From the NCBI GenBank assembly GCA_030278955.1, contig JAOANR010000015.1, positions 14,927,917-14,991,916 of the forward strand: 64,000 bases of DNA, in the 5' to 3' direction. Positions within the stretch are counted from its first letter, which is position 1. The number at the start of each line of letters is the position of its first letter. This DNA comes from Hygrophila difformis. Its lineage: Eukaryota > Streptophyta > Magnoliopsida > Lamiales > Acanthaceae. Under the pieces are notes generated by a model. It made no database searches, was not told the origin of the DNA, and was given only the letters and a program-made list of their open reading frames with translations. Positions 10,301 through 20,049 of the stretch are shown here, piece after piece. A program made the translations under genes and the position numbers.

Positions 10301-13280
10301 GCAGGATCCCGAAGGTAAATCTGTTCTCCCACTACCCAATTCTCGCAAACTACTCCCTTCCGTTGAATGTCCACCAGAGCTTGAACTTAAAACATTACCC
10401 GATCATCTCAAGTACGCGTTTCTCGCAGAACATAAAAAGTTACCCGTGATTGTTTCGGCTAAGCTCTCCCAAGAGCAAGAAAATGCTCTGGTAGTCGTTC
10501 TTAAGAAACATGTACATGCAATAGGTTGGACCATTTCTGATATAAAAGGAATAAGCCCTTCTATTTGCATGCACAGGATTCTAATGGAAGAAGAGTTTAA
10601 ACCCTCCCGTCAACCTCAGAGGCGATTGAACCCCCTTATGCAGGAAGTGGTAAGGAAAGAAGTTATCAAGCTCTTAGATGCTGGTATAATTTATCCTATC
10701 TCTGATAGCAAATGGGTTAGCCCAGTGCAGGTCGTACCCAAACGAGGAGGGATGTGCATAACCAAGAATGAGCAAGGAGAAGAGGTTGCAACCAGGCCAG
10801 TGACCGGATGGAGAGTTTGTATCGATTACCGGAAGCTGAACGAGGCCACACGCAAGGACCATTTTCCATTGCCATTCATTGATCAGATGCTTGAGAGGTT
10901 GGCAGGGAGAGAGTTTTATTGCCTTTTGGATGGTTATTCTGGTTATAATCAGATTGTTATCTCTAGTGAAGACCATGAGAAAACCACTTTTACTTGCCCG
11001 TACGGCACTTTTGCCTATCGACGGATGCCTTTTGGTTTGTGCAATGCACCTGCTACTTTTCAAAGATGCATGATGTCCATTTTCTCTGAATTTATCGAAA
11101 AATGCATTGAGGTCTTTATGGATGACTTCTCTGTGTATGGAGATACGTTCGAAGATTGTTTGACTAATCTTGCTAAGATTTTAAAGAGGTGTGAGGACAC
11201 TAACTTGGTTTTAAATTGGGAAAAGTGCCATTTTATGGTCACTGAGGGCATAGTGTTAGGTCATCGCATTTCTCGTGCAGGCATTCAAGTTGATCCAGCC
11301 AAAGTTTCCATCATTTCCAATCTCCCTCTTCCTAACTCGATCAAATCAGTTAGGAGCTTCTTAGGGCATGCCGGTTTTTACCGGCGATTCATTAAGGATT
11401 TCTCTAAAATTGCCAAGCCGCTCACTAATCTACTTTGTAAAGAAAATCCTTTCTTAATAAATGAAGCGTGTGTCCAAGCCTTTGACACGCTCAAGAAGAT
11501 GTTGGTTTCTGCACCGATAGTGCAACCACCCGATTGGTCACTGCCTTTCGAGGTAATGTGCGATGCTAGTGGTCTCGCCGTGGGCGCAGTTCTTGGACAA
11601 CATAAGGATGGGAGACACTGCGTAATTCATTACGCGAGTCACGCCCTGAATGAAGCCCAAGTTAACTACACCACAACGGAGAAAGAGATGTATGCTGTAG
11701 TCTTCGCGTTTGACAAGTTCAGACAGTACCTGATAGGTACAAAGACCATAGTATACAGTGATCATACAGCATTGAGATACTTGTTTAGCAAACAAGATGC
11801 AAAACCTCGATTAATCAGGTGGGTACTTCTGTTGCAAGAATTCGACATCATAATAAAAGATAGGCGAGGTGGAGATAATGGTGCTGCTGATCACTTATCT
11901 CGATTAGATAATGATAAAAAGGAAAAAGCCGTCAATGAAGATTTCCCGGACGAACAATTGTTCGCGTTGCATCTGCATAATCAAGCTTGTCCATGGTTTT
12001 CCGACATCGCTAACTTCTTGGCATGCGGAATAACCCCCCAGTTTTCGAACTATCATCAGAGGAATAAGTTCAAACGAGATGTATTAAGTTACTTCTGGGA
12101 AGAACCTTATCTCTTCAAACACTGCCCTGATTCAATAATCAGGCGATGTGTGACCGAGCATGAAGCCTATCAAATTGTCAGAAAATGCCATGAATCAGAA
12201 TATGGAGGTCACCATGGTCCCGCTCGAACGGCCCACAAGGTTCTCGAATGTGGATTTTATTGGCCTCACATCTATGAGGATTGCAGGACATTTGTTAAGG
12301 GCTGTGACAGATGCCAAAGATTAGGAAACATCTCCAAGAGGGATGAGATGCCTCAAAAGGGGATTCTCACACTTGAGATCTTTGATGTATGGGGCATTGA
12401 CTTCATGGGACCGTTTCCACCATCTGGTGGAAACTACTATATCTTGGTAGCTGTCGATTACGTATCCAAATGGGTCGAGGCTGTCGCATTACCGACCAAT
12501 GATGGTAGCCAAGTCATCAAGTTCCTCAAGAACAACATTTTCAGTCGATTTGGCGTACCTAGGGTGGTGATATCTGATGGAGGAACACACTTTATTAATA
12601 AAGGTTTTGAAACTTTAATGAGTAAAAATGGGATCTTCCATAAGATAGGCACGCCCTATCATCCTCAGACTAGTGGTCAAGTCGAAGTATCCAATCGCGA
12701 AATCAAACACATACTCGAAGCCACTGTCGGGATAACCCGTAAGGATTGGGCACGTAAGCTCAATGATGCTCTATGGGCATACCGCACAGCATATAAGACT
12801 CCCATCGGGATGTCTCCATATAGGCTGGTCTTCGGAAAAGCCTGTCATTTACCCGTAGAGCTAGAGCATAAAGCTTACTGGGCCGTTAAAACGCTTAACT
12901 TCGATCCGAAAGTTGCTCAGAGCAAACGTAAGTTGGACCTCAATGAAATTGAGGAAATACGAGCGCAAGCTTATGAAAGCTCTCGAATTTACAAGGAGCG
13001 GACCCAAAAGTTACACGATCGCCGGATCAAACCTAAGTATTTTTATGTTGGTCAACATGTGTTATTATTCAATACTAGGTTGAAGCTGTTCCCCGGAAAG
13101 CTCAAATCTAGATGGGAAGGACCACATGAAGTACTAGAGGTGTTTAAAAATGGAGCTGTCAGGATTCGAACTGGCAGGGGCGACATAGTGGTGAATGGAC
13201 AACGATTGAAAGAGTACCTCGGACAGTTCGATCCGGAGAAAGAAAGCCAAGCAGTGGCAGACCCGGCTTACACTCAATAA
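7320..13280 (+). CDS. Athila gag-pol polyprotein, 1,986 aa, apparently intact
   Basis: A single uninterrupted frame encodes the capsid and replication enzymes of the retrotransposon. In order it has: a Pro/Asn/Gln-rich N-terminus; a retrotransposon gag domain at about residues 225-345; a CX2CX3HX4C knuckle (C434, C437, H441, C446); and a Gln/Asn-rich linker. Then come an aspartic protease (DLGSS, D801), a reverse transcriptase with FMDDF (D1268, D1269), and RNase H (first Asp D1415). Last is the integrase, with an H2C2 finger (H1632 region; C1662, C1665) and the catalytic triad D1694, D1753, E1789, spaced D-58-D-35-E. The chosen ATG lies 143 bases after the primer site. No stop or frameshift is visible, so the enzyme set could be functional. 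There is no separate env ORF; the region downstream is unusual (see the F-box exon). Confidence 0.96.
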   Translation: MQRRKQTPAEIPFNSEIEKTARRLRAETKRRRERERQALLSPSTSSDISEMANPDIPPIIQPNPPLHNIEEDPEDADHDDLDDPPPQIIQGGGNPPNMEQQHFEAPPPNPNQNPPNNQNQPNQQNFPDQQNQQYHNPHQNPPNPNDFNDPRNYFMPQNYYPQQYQGGPENNHQAAAAADYMQPILEPYLNIPGQAPFLARNFELKPALINLVHSNQFAGASHEDPHDHLQTFLELCDTIKNRDVPANTIRLRLFPFSLTSGARTWYKSLPVNQKSTWEDVIRNFLAKYFPESKVDECRSKIAEFKMKPDESLYDAKERFFNLLRKCPQHGFHDWERLRKFYSGLTPAWKSMLDAAGGQHLLYIPMDQAWAKIEAMSVNRSVLTDDGNLTPPRSLCAVGTVEKSDIEKLQEQVAALSVNQGVGSSAQGQQTDVICGLCQGAHATDTCEQVTAESCNYAGAFPNRHPNLSYSNNNALNSHLLNKPQQQQFNPQQNQGFNQNRGQHFQNPGFQPQIQQRPPQNFQNFQPNQSFQPQFVPNQGQWNQNQHQNQNQNQKPPSRLENLMTDFITSQKEINNQLQASIRNVETQVTQMANEMQKRDKGTLPSTAEKNPQCKAITLKSGRVLAGPKGADTGVEFEEDDIVDNAGKEADNGNEAEKETAELQTEAAPEMAETDKGTGEGTTSFPSPPKIANNKYMPRIPYPARLKNKEHDLKFKKFLQRLKSVEITIPLTEMISEMPIYAKFLKELISGKRQVEQEEVIILNSTCSAIVQRRMPEKKEDPGCCTLPVQFGKAKVSMGLCDLGSSINVMPLAMAVRLKLGEIQPVKMRLQLADRSITQPVGILKDVVVKTGQVLFPVDFIVLDIEEDSEMPLILGRPFLATGGALIDAKSGKVTLRVDGEEIIFDMEKLQKFPNDSSCFSFENVIVREEPDSELDCEMMLDEPSKQVLKPAGAEHKGCKAVHFADPETGDLEEFDGIDFHDDANQEEEEDPVLMQDPEGKSVLPLPNSRKLLPSVECPPELELKTLPDHLKYAFLAEHKKLPVIVSAKLSQEQENALVVVLKKHVHAIGWTISDIKGISPSICMHRILMEEEFKPSRQPQRRLNPLMQEVVRKEVIKLLDAGIIYPISDSKWVSPVQVVPKRGGMCITKNEQGEEVATRPVTGWRVCIDYRKLNEATRKDHFPLPFIDQMLERLAGREFYCLLDGYSGYNQIVISSEDHEKTTFTCPYGTFAYRRMPFGLCNAPATFQRCMMSIFSEFIEKCIEVFMDDFSVYGDTFEDCLTNLAKILKRCEDTNLVLNWEKCHFMVTEGIVLGHRISRAGIQVDPAKVSIISNLPLPNSIKSVRSFLGHAGFYRRFIKDFSKIAKPLTNLLCKENPFLINEACVQAFDTLKKMLVSAPIVQPPDWSLPFEVMCDASGLAVGAVLGQHKDGRHCVIHYASHALNEAQVNYTTTEKEMYAVVFAFDKFRQYLIGTKTIVYSDHTALRYLFSKQDAKPRLIRWVLLLQEFDIIIKDRRGGDNGAADHLSRLDNDKKEKAVNEDFPDEQLFALHLHNQACPWFSDIANFLACGITPQFSNYHQRNKFKRDVLSYFWEEPYLFKHCPDSIIRRCVTEHEAYQIVRKCHESEYGGHHGPARTAHKVLECGFYWPHIYEDCRTFVKGCDRCQRLGNISKRDEMPQKGILTLEIFDVWGIDFMGPFPPSGGNYYILVAVDYVSKWVEAVALPTNDGSQVIKFLKNNIFSRFGVPRVVISDGGTHFINKGFETLMSKNGIFHKIGTPYHPQTSGQVEVSNREIKHILEATVGITRKDWARKLNDALWAYRTAYKTPIGMSPYRLVFGKACHLPVELEHKAYWAVKTLNFDPKVAQSKRKLDLNEIEEIRAQAYESSRIYKERTQKLHDRRIKPKYFYVGQHVLLFNTRLKLFPGKLKSRWEGPHEVLEVFKNGAVRIRTGRGDIVVNGQRLKEYLGQFDPEKESQAVADPAYTQ

Positions 13281-13400
13281 GAAACAGCTTTAAAAAAAAA
13301 AAAAAAACAAAAAAAAAAACAAAAACACAAAAATTTTAGTTTATATATATATATTTACAGTACTTATTTCATGACGAGCAAGTACCCAAAGATCAATTAA

Positions 13401-13436
13401 ACATTTAGAGTACTAAGACTCTAAATGTGAGGATGT
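13401..13436 (+). other. Hairpin plus polypurine-like motif A (internal)
   Basis: A perfect 11-bp inverted repeat (13,401-13,411 and 13,418-13,428, 6-base loop) overlaps the motif CTAAATGTGAGGATGTTG at 13,421-13,438. The same motif lies at 23,406-23,423 and, with one change, at the true 3' LTR boundary (25,807-25,824). The sequence after it starts TGAT like an LTR. It is therefore an internal copy of the polypurine/LTR junction, about 140 bp after the pol stop. Confidence 0.7.
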
Positions 13437-14978
13437 TGATATTTGGAGAAAATCTAATGCATTTCATTCATCTATCTTGCAGAAGTTCGGAACCCCCAAA
13501 AAGAGGAGCAGATAAGAGTAACATGGAAAACCAGGTTCTTGGTTGGATTAGTTCCATAAGTCTAAGAAAACATTTTCGGGAATTGAAGAAATTCAATACC
13601 CGAAACAAAATTCACAGATAAATGGAACTAACCCAACCTAATTTTATGCAAGTGGATTGTTTAATTTTCAGCCCAGCATTTTGAATTTACTTGGACTGAA
13701 TTTATTCAGCCCAAATCAAATAAAATGGACGCAGGCCCAATACCACACTCGGGCCCAGTCCAAGAAAATTTGAAAATTCAAAAATTCTTTGTCGCGGAAG
13801 GTCCTTTGTCGCGATGTCATACATCGCGACCAGGCCCTGTTCCGCGACAAACTCCCTTTTCCTTGTAAACCCTTTCTCCGGTGATTGTCGCGATGCACCT
13901 TGTCGCGGAGCATGACTCCGCGACCAAGCCCTGCTCCGCGACATGATCTGCGTTGACCTTGTCTCCGTACTGAGCTTTGTCGCGGTAGCCTTGTCGCGGA
14001 GCATGACTCCGCGACCAACCCTCAACTCCGCGACCTCTCTGATGTCGCTATGCCTTGTCGCGGAACCTGGTTCCGCGACAAAGTCTCGGATTCCGCGACA
14101 AAAGTTCAAGTATTTATACCCCCCACCCCCTCCAGTTTCTTTTCACTTTCTCTTGTCATTTCAACTTCCTCCAATTTCTTCATCTTCTTTTCCCCCATTT
14201 TTCTCTCATCCGAACGAACACCACGTGTTCTTCGCAATCTTGCACTCCATTTCTCAAGGGGAAACTATAGACCGATTTCATGGACTCCTCCCAAACCTTG
14301 GACCCGTGCCTAGACCCGAGCCAAGGAGGAGAGGGTAAACCCTGTTTTCGCCATGTTCATAGCACCCATTCGGACCCTTCATTTTTGTTTTTGTTTTGTT
14401 GTGTTCTTGGTGTGGTGTGGTCAGTGTGCACGTTTAACTTTAAACTGTTGGAGATTTTTGAGTGCTCTCTGCTGAGAGCACCATTTTGAAACATTTGAAA
14501 CTCCTTTTTGAAACTGGTAATGGATAAGTTTTTGAAGTTAAATCTGGAAAAGAACAAACTGATGAACATTTGGGTATTGTTTTGAATATCTTGATGTTAT
14601 TGGTTTGATTGATCTTGATGTGACTTAGACAGTGTTGTTTTGGTGTAATAAAAGAGGTAAGATCTTTTGGGCATATTTGTTCTCATGTTGGAAATCTCAT
14701 GGGAATAAATGTTTGTTTGTTTATGGAAACATAGTACAAACACCCAATAAGAAGCTTCCACTTTTAATAAAAGCAACCCTTTGAAAAAAGACAAAAAGAG
14801 TCATTTTTGTTTAATGTTTGACTTGAGTCTTTTGTTCCCAATGGAATACTAGTGTGAGTAAGATAGCAGTACTTTTGTCACCCAACTGCTATCCTTTTCA
14901 AAAAATCCAAAATGGGACCACTCACATCCCACCCTTGTTAAATAAAACAAGTCAACCATTTTTAAAATTAAAAACAGT
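13437..14978 (+). repeat. LTR-like segment of a related Athila family inside the element
   Basis: The segment starts TGATATTTGGAG right after polypurine motif A. It carries its own TTGTCGCGGA palindrome array (13,789-14,105), then a TATA-like TATTTATA at 14,111-14,118 and a CT-rich leader-like stretch. This layout copies that of the outer LTRs, but the sequence is different. It is interrupted at 14,979 by the TR-GAG element and resumes at 23,073. No convincing CA end or target duplication was found, so recombination or template switching is more likely than a solo-LTR insertion. Confidence 0.5.
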
Positions 14979-17900
14979 TGTAATACCCGGGATTTTTACA
15001 GCAAAATAAAAATTTATTTCCGAAAAGAAAATAATTTATTACAATAAATTATTGCTCGGAAATGAAACGCCGATAGATTCAAAAACTCAAAATGGAATAA
15101 AAGAGGGAAAGGAAGCCGAAGAAATTCCATGAATCGAGTTAAAAGAATTGGAATTAAATTCAAGAAGGAAAAGAATTTTAATTCCAAAAACCCGTGAAGT
15201 CGGAAGTAATTTAATCAGATAAATTACTACACGGGAGTCTTAAGACGATGAATTCAAACTCGACGGATTCAAGGTTTCGAATATGAAATTCATCGGAGTC
15301 AAAATAAAATTTAGAAAGGAATCGTAACCCCAGAAATGACCCGAAAAGTCGAACCGAAAACGTAGGGGATAGAAACCCGATCGAGAAAAGAAGAAAAGAC
15401 CCGACGGACCACGCGGACCGCCGAACCGGCCGGTCCGGCCGGCCCGCGCCCTCCGCGCGCCGCCGCGCGGCCACCGCGCGGATAGAGGAGTCGCGACTCC
15501 AGGGCAGACCACGCGTGCTCCGCGCGGACAAAAGCTTAGGTGCGCGTCACCAGCGCGCCAGAGGTGCAGGAGGTGTAAACATTCCTTCCATGGCGATTTT
15601 CTTGCCTAAATTAACATTCTCTTCGATGGTAAACGGATCCCAGCAGTAGGGAAGTGCATAAACTCGGTATTGGGCGCCCCCTACCCCTTATTTTCAGTAA
15701 ACAAACCCTAGACACTCCATCTTCCCTCTCCAAGTTCAAAACTCCTTCGACACCACTTTCCGGCGAGTATTCCGGCGACGACGGGACAACCGGGACAAGC
15801 CCCTGCCCTCTAGACTCTTGGTAAGCTATTATACAAAGTTTCAATTCGTCCATAGATCTCAGAAACTCATATTCTAACCCTTTTTCCTTACTACGATTTC
15901 CCGCCGGAAAACGAACAAAAAGCGATCGGAGAAGTTGGCCGTTCGTCGTGACCCTAGGACGTCCGGAAACCCAATCCAGCGACCCTATTCTCTAACTAAG
16001 TAAGTTAAAACCTTACTCACAAATTTTCGTGGTTGTTTGTTGTTTAAATCTCGAGATATAGGCTTGTAACAAAAATCGGTTTTCAAAAACCCTATTTTCG
16101 TCCAATTTTAAAGACTCGCCAAAAACTCGACCTTCGGGAATTCAAACCGAAAACTTTTCAACATAGAAGTTGTTCCTAACACCTTTATCTATCTTGTGTC
16201 CAAATTTCAGCCATTGACATTAAGTTTTGCTATCCCAATTTTCGCCATGAACTTTCTGTATCAAACCGAACGATTCAAATCTGTGACAGATTCCTTCATT
16301 CAACTTGATGCATGTTTTTCACCCATTTTTCGAATGATTTAACTTTGCATTTCTAAACAAAAGTTGTAGATAATTGTGTCTAGATTATGCCTACAAAATT
16401 TCACGAATTTTGGTGTTCATTTGATATGTCAATCGGCCAAGTTTTTAGAACTGTTTTGAATTCGTTTTAAGGGCCATGAGTATTCAGTGAGTTGCACTCG
16501 ATTTTTGAGTACCAAGAATTCATTGTTTCCAAAAACTTAAAACATGAAAGTTGTTCCTTAATGTGTCGTGTAGTTACTGTAAAAATTTCACATCGATTGG
16601 TTTTGAAATGAATTTTTAATCGGCGTTACACGAACCTGTGACGAAAACAGTTTTTAAGACGTAAATTATTCTTTGCAATAAACTCAAATTTCAACTCACT
16701 TCGGAACCTTATTTCCAAAAACTTAAAACATGAAAGTTGTTCGTGTGTGTGTTTTTGAATTACTGGCCAAGTTTCAGAATTTTTGGAGGAAAAACGAATT
16801 TTAAATTAAGAAAGGCGTGAACTGCCTCGAATAGGATTTTTCGAACTTGAGAAAACTCGAACTATGAAAACGCGATATCGATCCTTTGATAACTTTGAAA
16901 TACGAACTTTCGAAAAATCCCGTTCACTAGGCTGAGCCGATCTTCATACTATCATTATCTTTGAAACTGCCTCGTTAGTGGTCTCCTTACTATCTGAGAT
17001 TGCCTCGTTAGTGATCTCGCGCGCTGCGCTTTATTTGGACTGCCTCGTTAGTGGTCCTATGCCAAAACGGCAGTTGTGCACATGGCCTGCCAAATCGGCA
17101 GTGGGAAATACACGGCCTGCCCGAGTGGTAGTGAAACCGTTTGAAAGGCCTGTCAAACGACAGTTGATATACATACCTGTCAAATTGACAGTAGATACAC
17201 ACGGCTTGCCGAAATGGCAATCGAGATACATGGCTAGCCAAAACGGCAGTCAATACTGATATGGCTGCGGCCGCCGGTTCACCGGCTAACTGATTATGAT
17301 TTTTGAGATTGCCTCGTTAGTGATCTCTCTTGTGTGGTGTCCTCTTCTTAGTTGCGGGATAAAATATAAAAGACTTGTGTGAGTGTTGATTACGCTTAAA
17401 TCTTTTGTATCATGTTTTTAAATTACGCATTTAAATTACGTCATTAAATTATGCCTTTAAATTCCGCCTTTAAAATTTAGTCTTTTAAATTATGCATTGT
17501 CGTCTTGAATAAATTAAACATGTTTTCCGATGCGAATAAAATATGGATTTTAAAAGTAATGCATGGCAAGTGAATCTTTGGATTTAAACACATGTAACCC
17601 CTTAAATTGCTTTGTAAGGGCTTAACTTACTCAGTATTTTATATACTGATAAACCCCGTTGTTCATTTTCCCATTACAGAGTACGGAGCATGATCATGCA
17701 TCGGGGATCACTTTGGGTATTTAATTATTTGTTCTACATGACTTGCATACGGGCTTGTTAACCCGAGTTTTGGCCATGTCGGCCCTGTATTTAATTTCCG
17801 CTGCAACCTATTATTTTTATTATAATGTATGGATGATATTACATTATCATTTTTAAGTAATTCCGGACTTGCTTTTAAAACTTTTTCCAACACCTATAGC

Positions 17901-17995
17901 CTTGCATCTCTTTAGCAAGCTCGGAGGAACCGTGTCTTGCTAGGGAGGTGTGGCGGTGGCACCCCGGCCTGGGTTATCAAATCCGGGGTGTTACA
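14979..17995 (+). repeat. 5' LTR of the TR-GAG element
   Basis: The LTR holds a CpG-dense block (about 15,395-15,530), a leader-like segment ending in a donor-like CTTG/GTAAG (15,821), two hairpin arrays (16,963-17,327) and an acceptor-like pyrimidine tract plus ACAG ending at 17,679. The donor, acceptor and GC block are all conserved in the LTR at 58,362-61,365. Antisense open frames across the GC block are composition artefacts. Confidence 0.93.
16963..17327 (+). repeat. Two arrays of short covarying hairpins in the 5' LTR
   Basis: Class 1 hairpins share the loop core TGCCTCGTTAGTG. Their stems are GAAAC/GTCTC (16,963, one broken pair), GAGAT/ATCTC (16,996 and 17,305) and GGAC/GTCC (17,037). 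Class 2 hairpins have 4-5-bp stems around 4-5-base A-rich loops, spaced about 30 bases: CTGCC/GGCAG (17,087), CTGCC/GGTAG (17,117), CTGTC/GACAG (17,150 and 17,177) and TTGCC/GGCAA (17,206). A GCCGG/CCGGC hairpin lies at 17,273. Base changes on one stem arm are matched on the other. The 3' LTR copy is at 22,035-22,399. Confidence 0.8.
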
Positions 17996-17998
17996 GAG

Positions 17999-18010
17999 TG
18001 GTATCAGAGC
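17999..18010 (+). other. Primer-binding site, initiator tRNA-Met type
   Basis: TGGTATCAGAGC lies three bases after the 5' LTR end. It is complementary to the 3' end of plant initiator tRNA-Met, the usual primer of chromoviruses and many plant LTR elements. Confidence 0.93.
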
Positions 18011-18531
18011 CCGGAAATATTTTTTTTAAATTATTATTATTATTTTGGCCAATATAGAGGCCCAAGATTTTTAAACAAATATTAATATTATTTTAAAATT
18101 TTTAAGTACCATTATTATTATTTAAATTTTAAGTTTTATTTCCATGGAACAAAATTTATTTTAAACCCATGGGAAATATTTACATATGTATAGAAATTCT
18201 TCCAACAAGTTTTTAAAGTCACGAAAATATTTTTCGGGGTTGGGGTAGCATTGTATAAAGCATGCATGCATTCGCATACATACATACATGAATATCGCGC
18301 TAATTTTTTTTATGTGAACTAATAGTGTCAAAACTCTTACCTTCAAATTGGTCATGACCTTGACTTAGAAGCGTTTGCTTTAAACTAATTCTGCCTCAGT
18401 CTTATAATTTGATCACCTAAGTTTAGCATTCTCCTATCTATTACCTCTTTCCAATCCTACCTTATAGATTTTCTTGAACGCTAACTTGCCTTAGATTAGA
18501 AACTCATCTTCACGAGCATTGATAACAGAGA

Positions 18532-19587
18532 ATGGCACCTGAGGGAAAATCGAGAAAGGAAATCCCAAACAACACTAACGCTGACCTCCCCAACACACCG
18601 AGCAATAATGAGATCCCTCAGAACGTAGGAGGGCGAGTGCCTTATGTTCCGAAAAATATGGATGAGCGTCTAAGGACTGTCGAGGAAGTTCTCGTAGTAT
18701 TAGGAAATGCTGAAGTGCAACGTGCACAAGCGGGTGTACCACCACCGGTAACCCGGGTCAACTACTTAGCCTTGGTAAACCCTTACCAACCACCCCACTA
18801 CGCCGGCGAAGAGGACCCGGCTCAGCTAGAGGAATGGATACGGACATTCGACAAGCTGTTGAACGCCGTAAAGTGTCCCGACGGGGAAAAGGTTCACGTA
18901 GCGTCATACTACCTAGGAGGCGAGGCGGATGATTGGTGGCAAGTCACCCAAGGGAAACGTGCAGAGTACAACGAGCCCTACACATGGTCAGAATTCGCGG
19001 ATCTGCTTAGGGATCATTTTTATTCCATGGGCATGAAGGCTGCTATGTATGAGGAATTTCTGACACTGAGGCAAGGAGGAAAAACGGTCCAAGAATACTA
19101 TAATCGTTTCAAGGAGTTGGTGTGTTTCGCGCCGAGACTGGTGCTAACTGATGTAGAGAAGGCACAGAAGTTCGAGATGGGATTGAACCTATCTATTAGA
19201 GAGGTGATCACGGGTGAGCACTACCCTAACCTACAAGCTGTATATGATCGTGCAGTAGCGGTTGCACGAGTTCAAGGACTGAAACGGAAACCGGTAGGTG
19301 GGACTAACCAAATATCACAAGGAGGATACAAGAGGAATAAGGACCATGTCCGTAGAAACTCGAACCAACCACATCAAGACGACAATGGACGTAACAAGGG
19401 GATAGTCTTCAACCATGGTGACTATGCGCCACCATGTCCAAAGTGTGGTAAACCACACTATGCGAGAGGATGCCCTCAGCCTGGAGCATGCCTTCGGTGC
19501 GGTCGACATGGTCATCGGCTGCGTGACTGCCGGACGCGAATAGAGAATATAAACAAGAGGGAGGACGTGACCACTCGGCCCAAGTAA
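18532..19587 (+). CDS. Gag protein of the TR-GAG element, 351 aa
   Basis: This is the nucleocapsid precursor that packages element RNA. It has a central retrotransposon gag domain (about residues 85-235, including DDWWQ and QEYYNRFKEL) and two zinc knuckles: CX2CX3HX4C (C302, C305, H309, C314) and canonical CX2CX4HX4C (C320, C323, H328, C333). The frame is intact and ends in TAA. The paralogue at 62,588 continues past its second knuckle into a protease, whereas this one stops about 18 codons after it. The short first knuckle is shared by both proteins, so it is a family trait. Confidence 0.93.
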   Translation: MAPEGKSRKEIPNNTNADLPNTPSNNEIPQNVGGRVPYVPKNMDERLRTVEEVLVVLGNAEVQRAQAGVPPPVTRVNYLALVNPYQPPHYAGEEDPAQLEEWIRTFDKLLNAVKCPDGEKVHVASYYLGGEADDWWQVTQGKRAEYNEPYTWSEFADLLRDHFYSMGMKAAMYEEFLTLRQGGKTVQEYYNRFKELVCFAPRLVLTDVEKAQKFEMGLNLSIREVITGEHYPNLQAVYDRAVAVARVQGLKRKPVGGTNQISQGGYKRNKDHVRRNSNQPHQDDNGRNKGIVFNHGDYAPPCPKCGKPHYARGCPQPGACLRCGRHGHRLRDCRTRIENINKREDVTTRPK

Positions 19588-20049
19588 CCGTAAGAAGTTT
19601 TCAAGCATCGACAAACTACATTTATTTTTTTTTTTTTTTGAGTACGACTCTAAGAATTGTATCCAATCAAAAATAAATGAATTCAAATTGTTTTGAACTA
19701 CGTAATGACTTGATCCCTTCACAGGGTACGTAGGCAACTTGGAAATTTCAATTCCGGGTTCAGTCAAATAATAACAAACAATAAAACGCAATAATACAAT
19801 CACGCAACCAAACAACGACCGAGCTCGCGAGGAGCTAACGCCCAACTTCGAGGACGAAGTTGATTCCTAAGGGGGAGAGGATGTAACACCCGAGAAATTT
19901 AATTCACATTCAAAGGAATGTAATTAATTTCTCGTGGAAGACGTTCATCCTTAAAGGAAGGTAGATGGAAATACCCCAACATTAAATTAAGCCAAAAGGA
20001 AGTGAGGGCGCAACTTCGGGGACGAAGTTGATTCTTAAGGGGGGTAGAC
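19588..20049 (+). repeat. Mosaic 3' end with duplicated hairpin and polypurine tract
   Basis: A stretch at 19,679-19,735 closely resembles the start of the other family's LTR (58,379-58,440, including GGGTACGTAGGCA). Two copies follow of a hairpin, CAACTTCG with its inverse around 4 bases, then GATTC and a G-run (19,843-19,876 and 20,011-20,044). The first copy is followed by TGTAACACCCGAG at about 19,882, which looks like the start of a related LTR. Only the second precedes the real 3' LTR. Confidence 0.75.

Noticed and set aside
13437..14978. A solo LTR with its own target duplication
   Set aside because: No CA end with a matching 5-bp duplication could be found near 23,073-23,420, and the preceding polypurine motif would not come with a solo LTR.
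15211..15531. Antisense ORF of about 106 codons (also 20,282-20,602 and 58,533-58,862)
   Set aside because: It runs through the CpG-rich LTR block, recurs wherever the LTR does, and has no family signature. It is a base-composition artefact.
16963..17327. CRISPR array or tRNA cluster
   Set aside because: The repeated units are small hairpins inside an LTR with no spacers, no tRNA cloverleaf and no cas genes.
17999..18010. Part of a tRNA gene
   Set aside because: It is the 12-base primer-binding complement of initiator tRNA-Met. No cloverleaf surrounds it.
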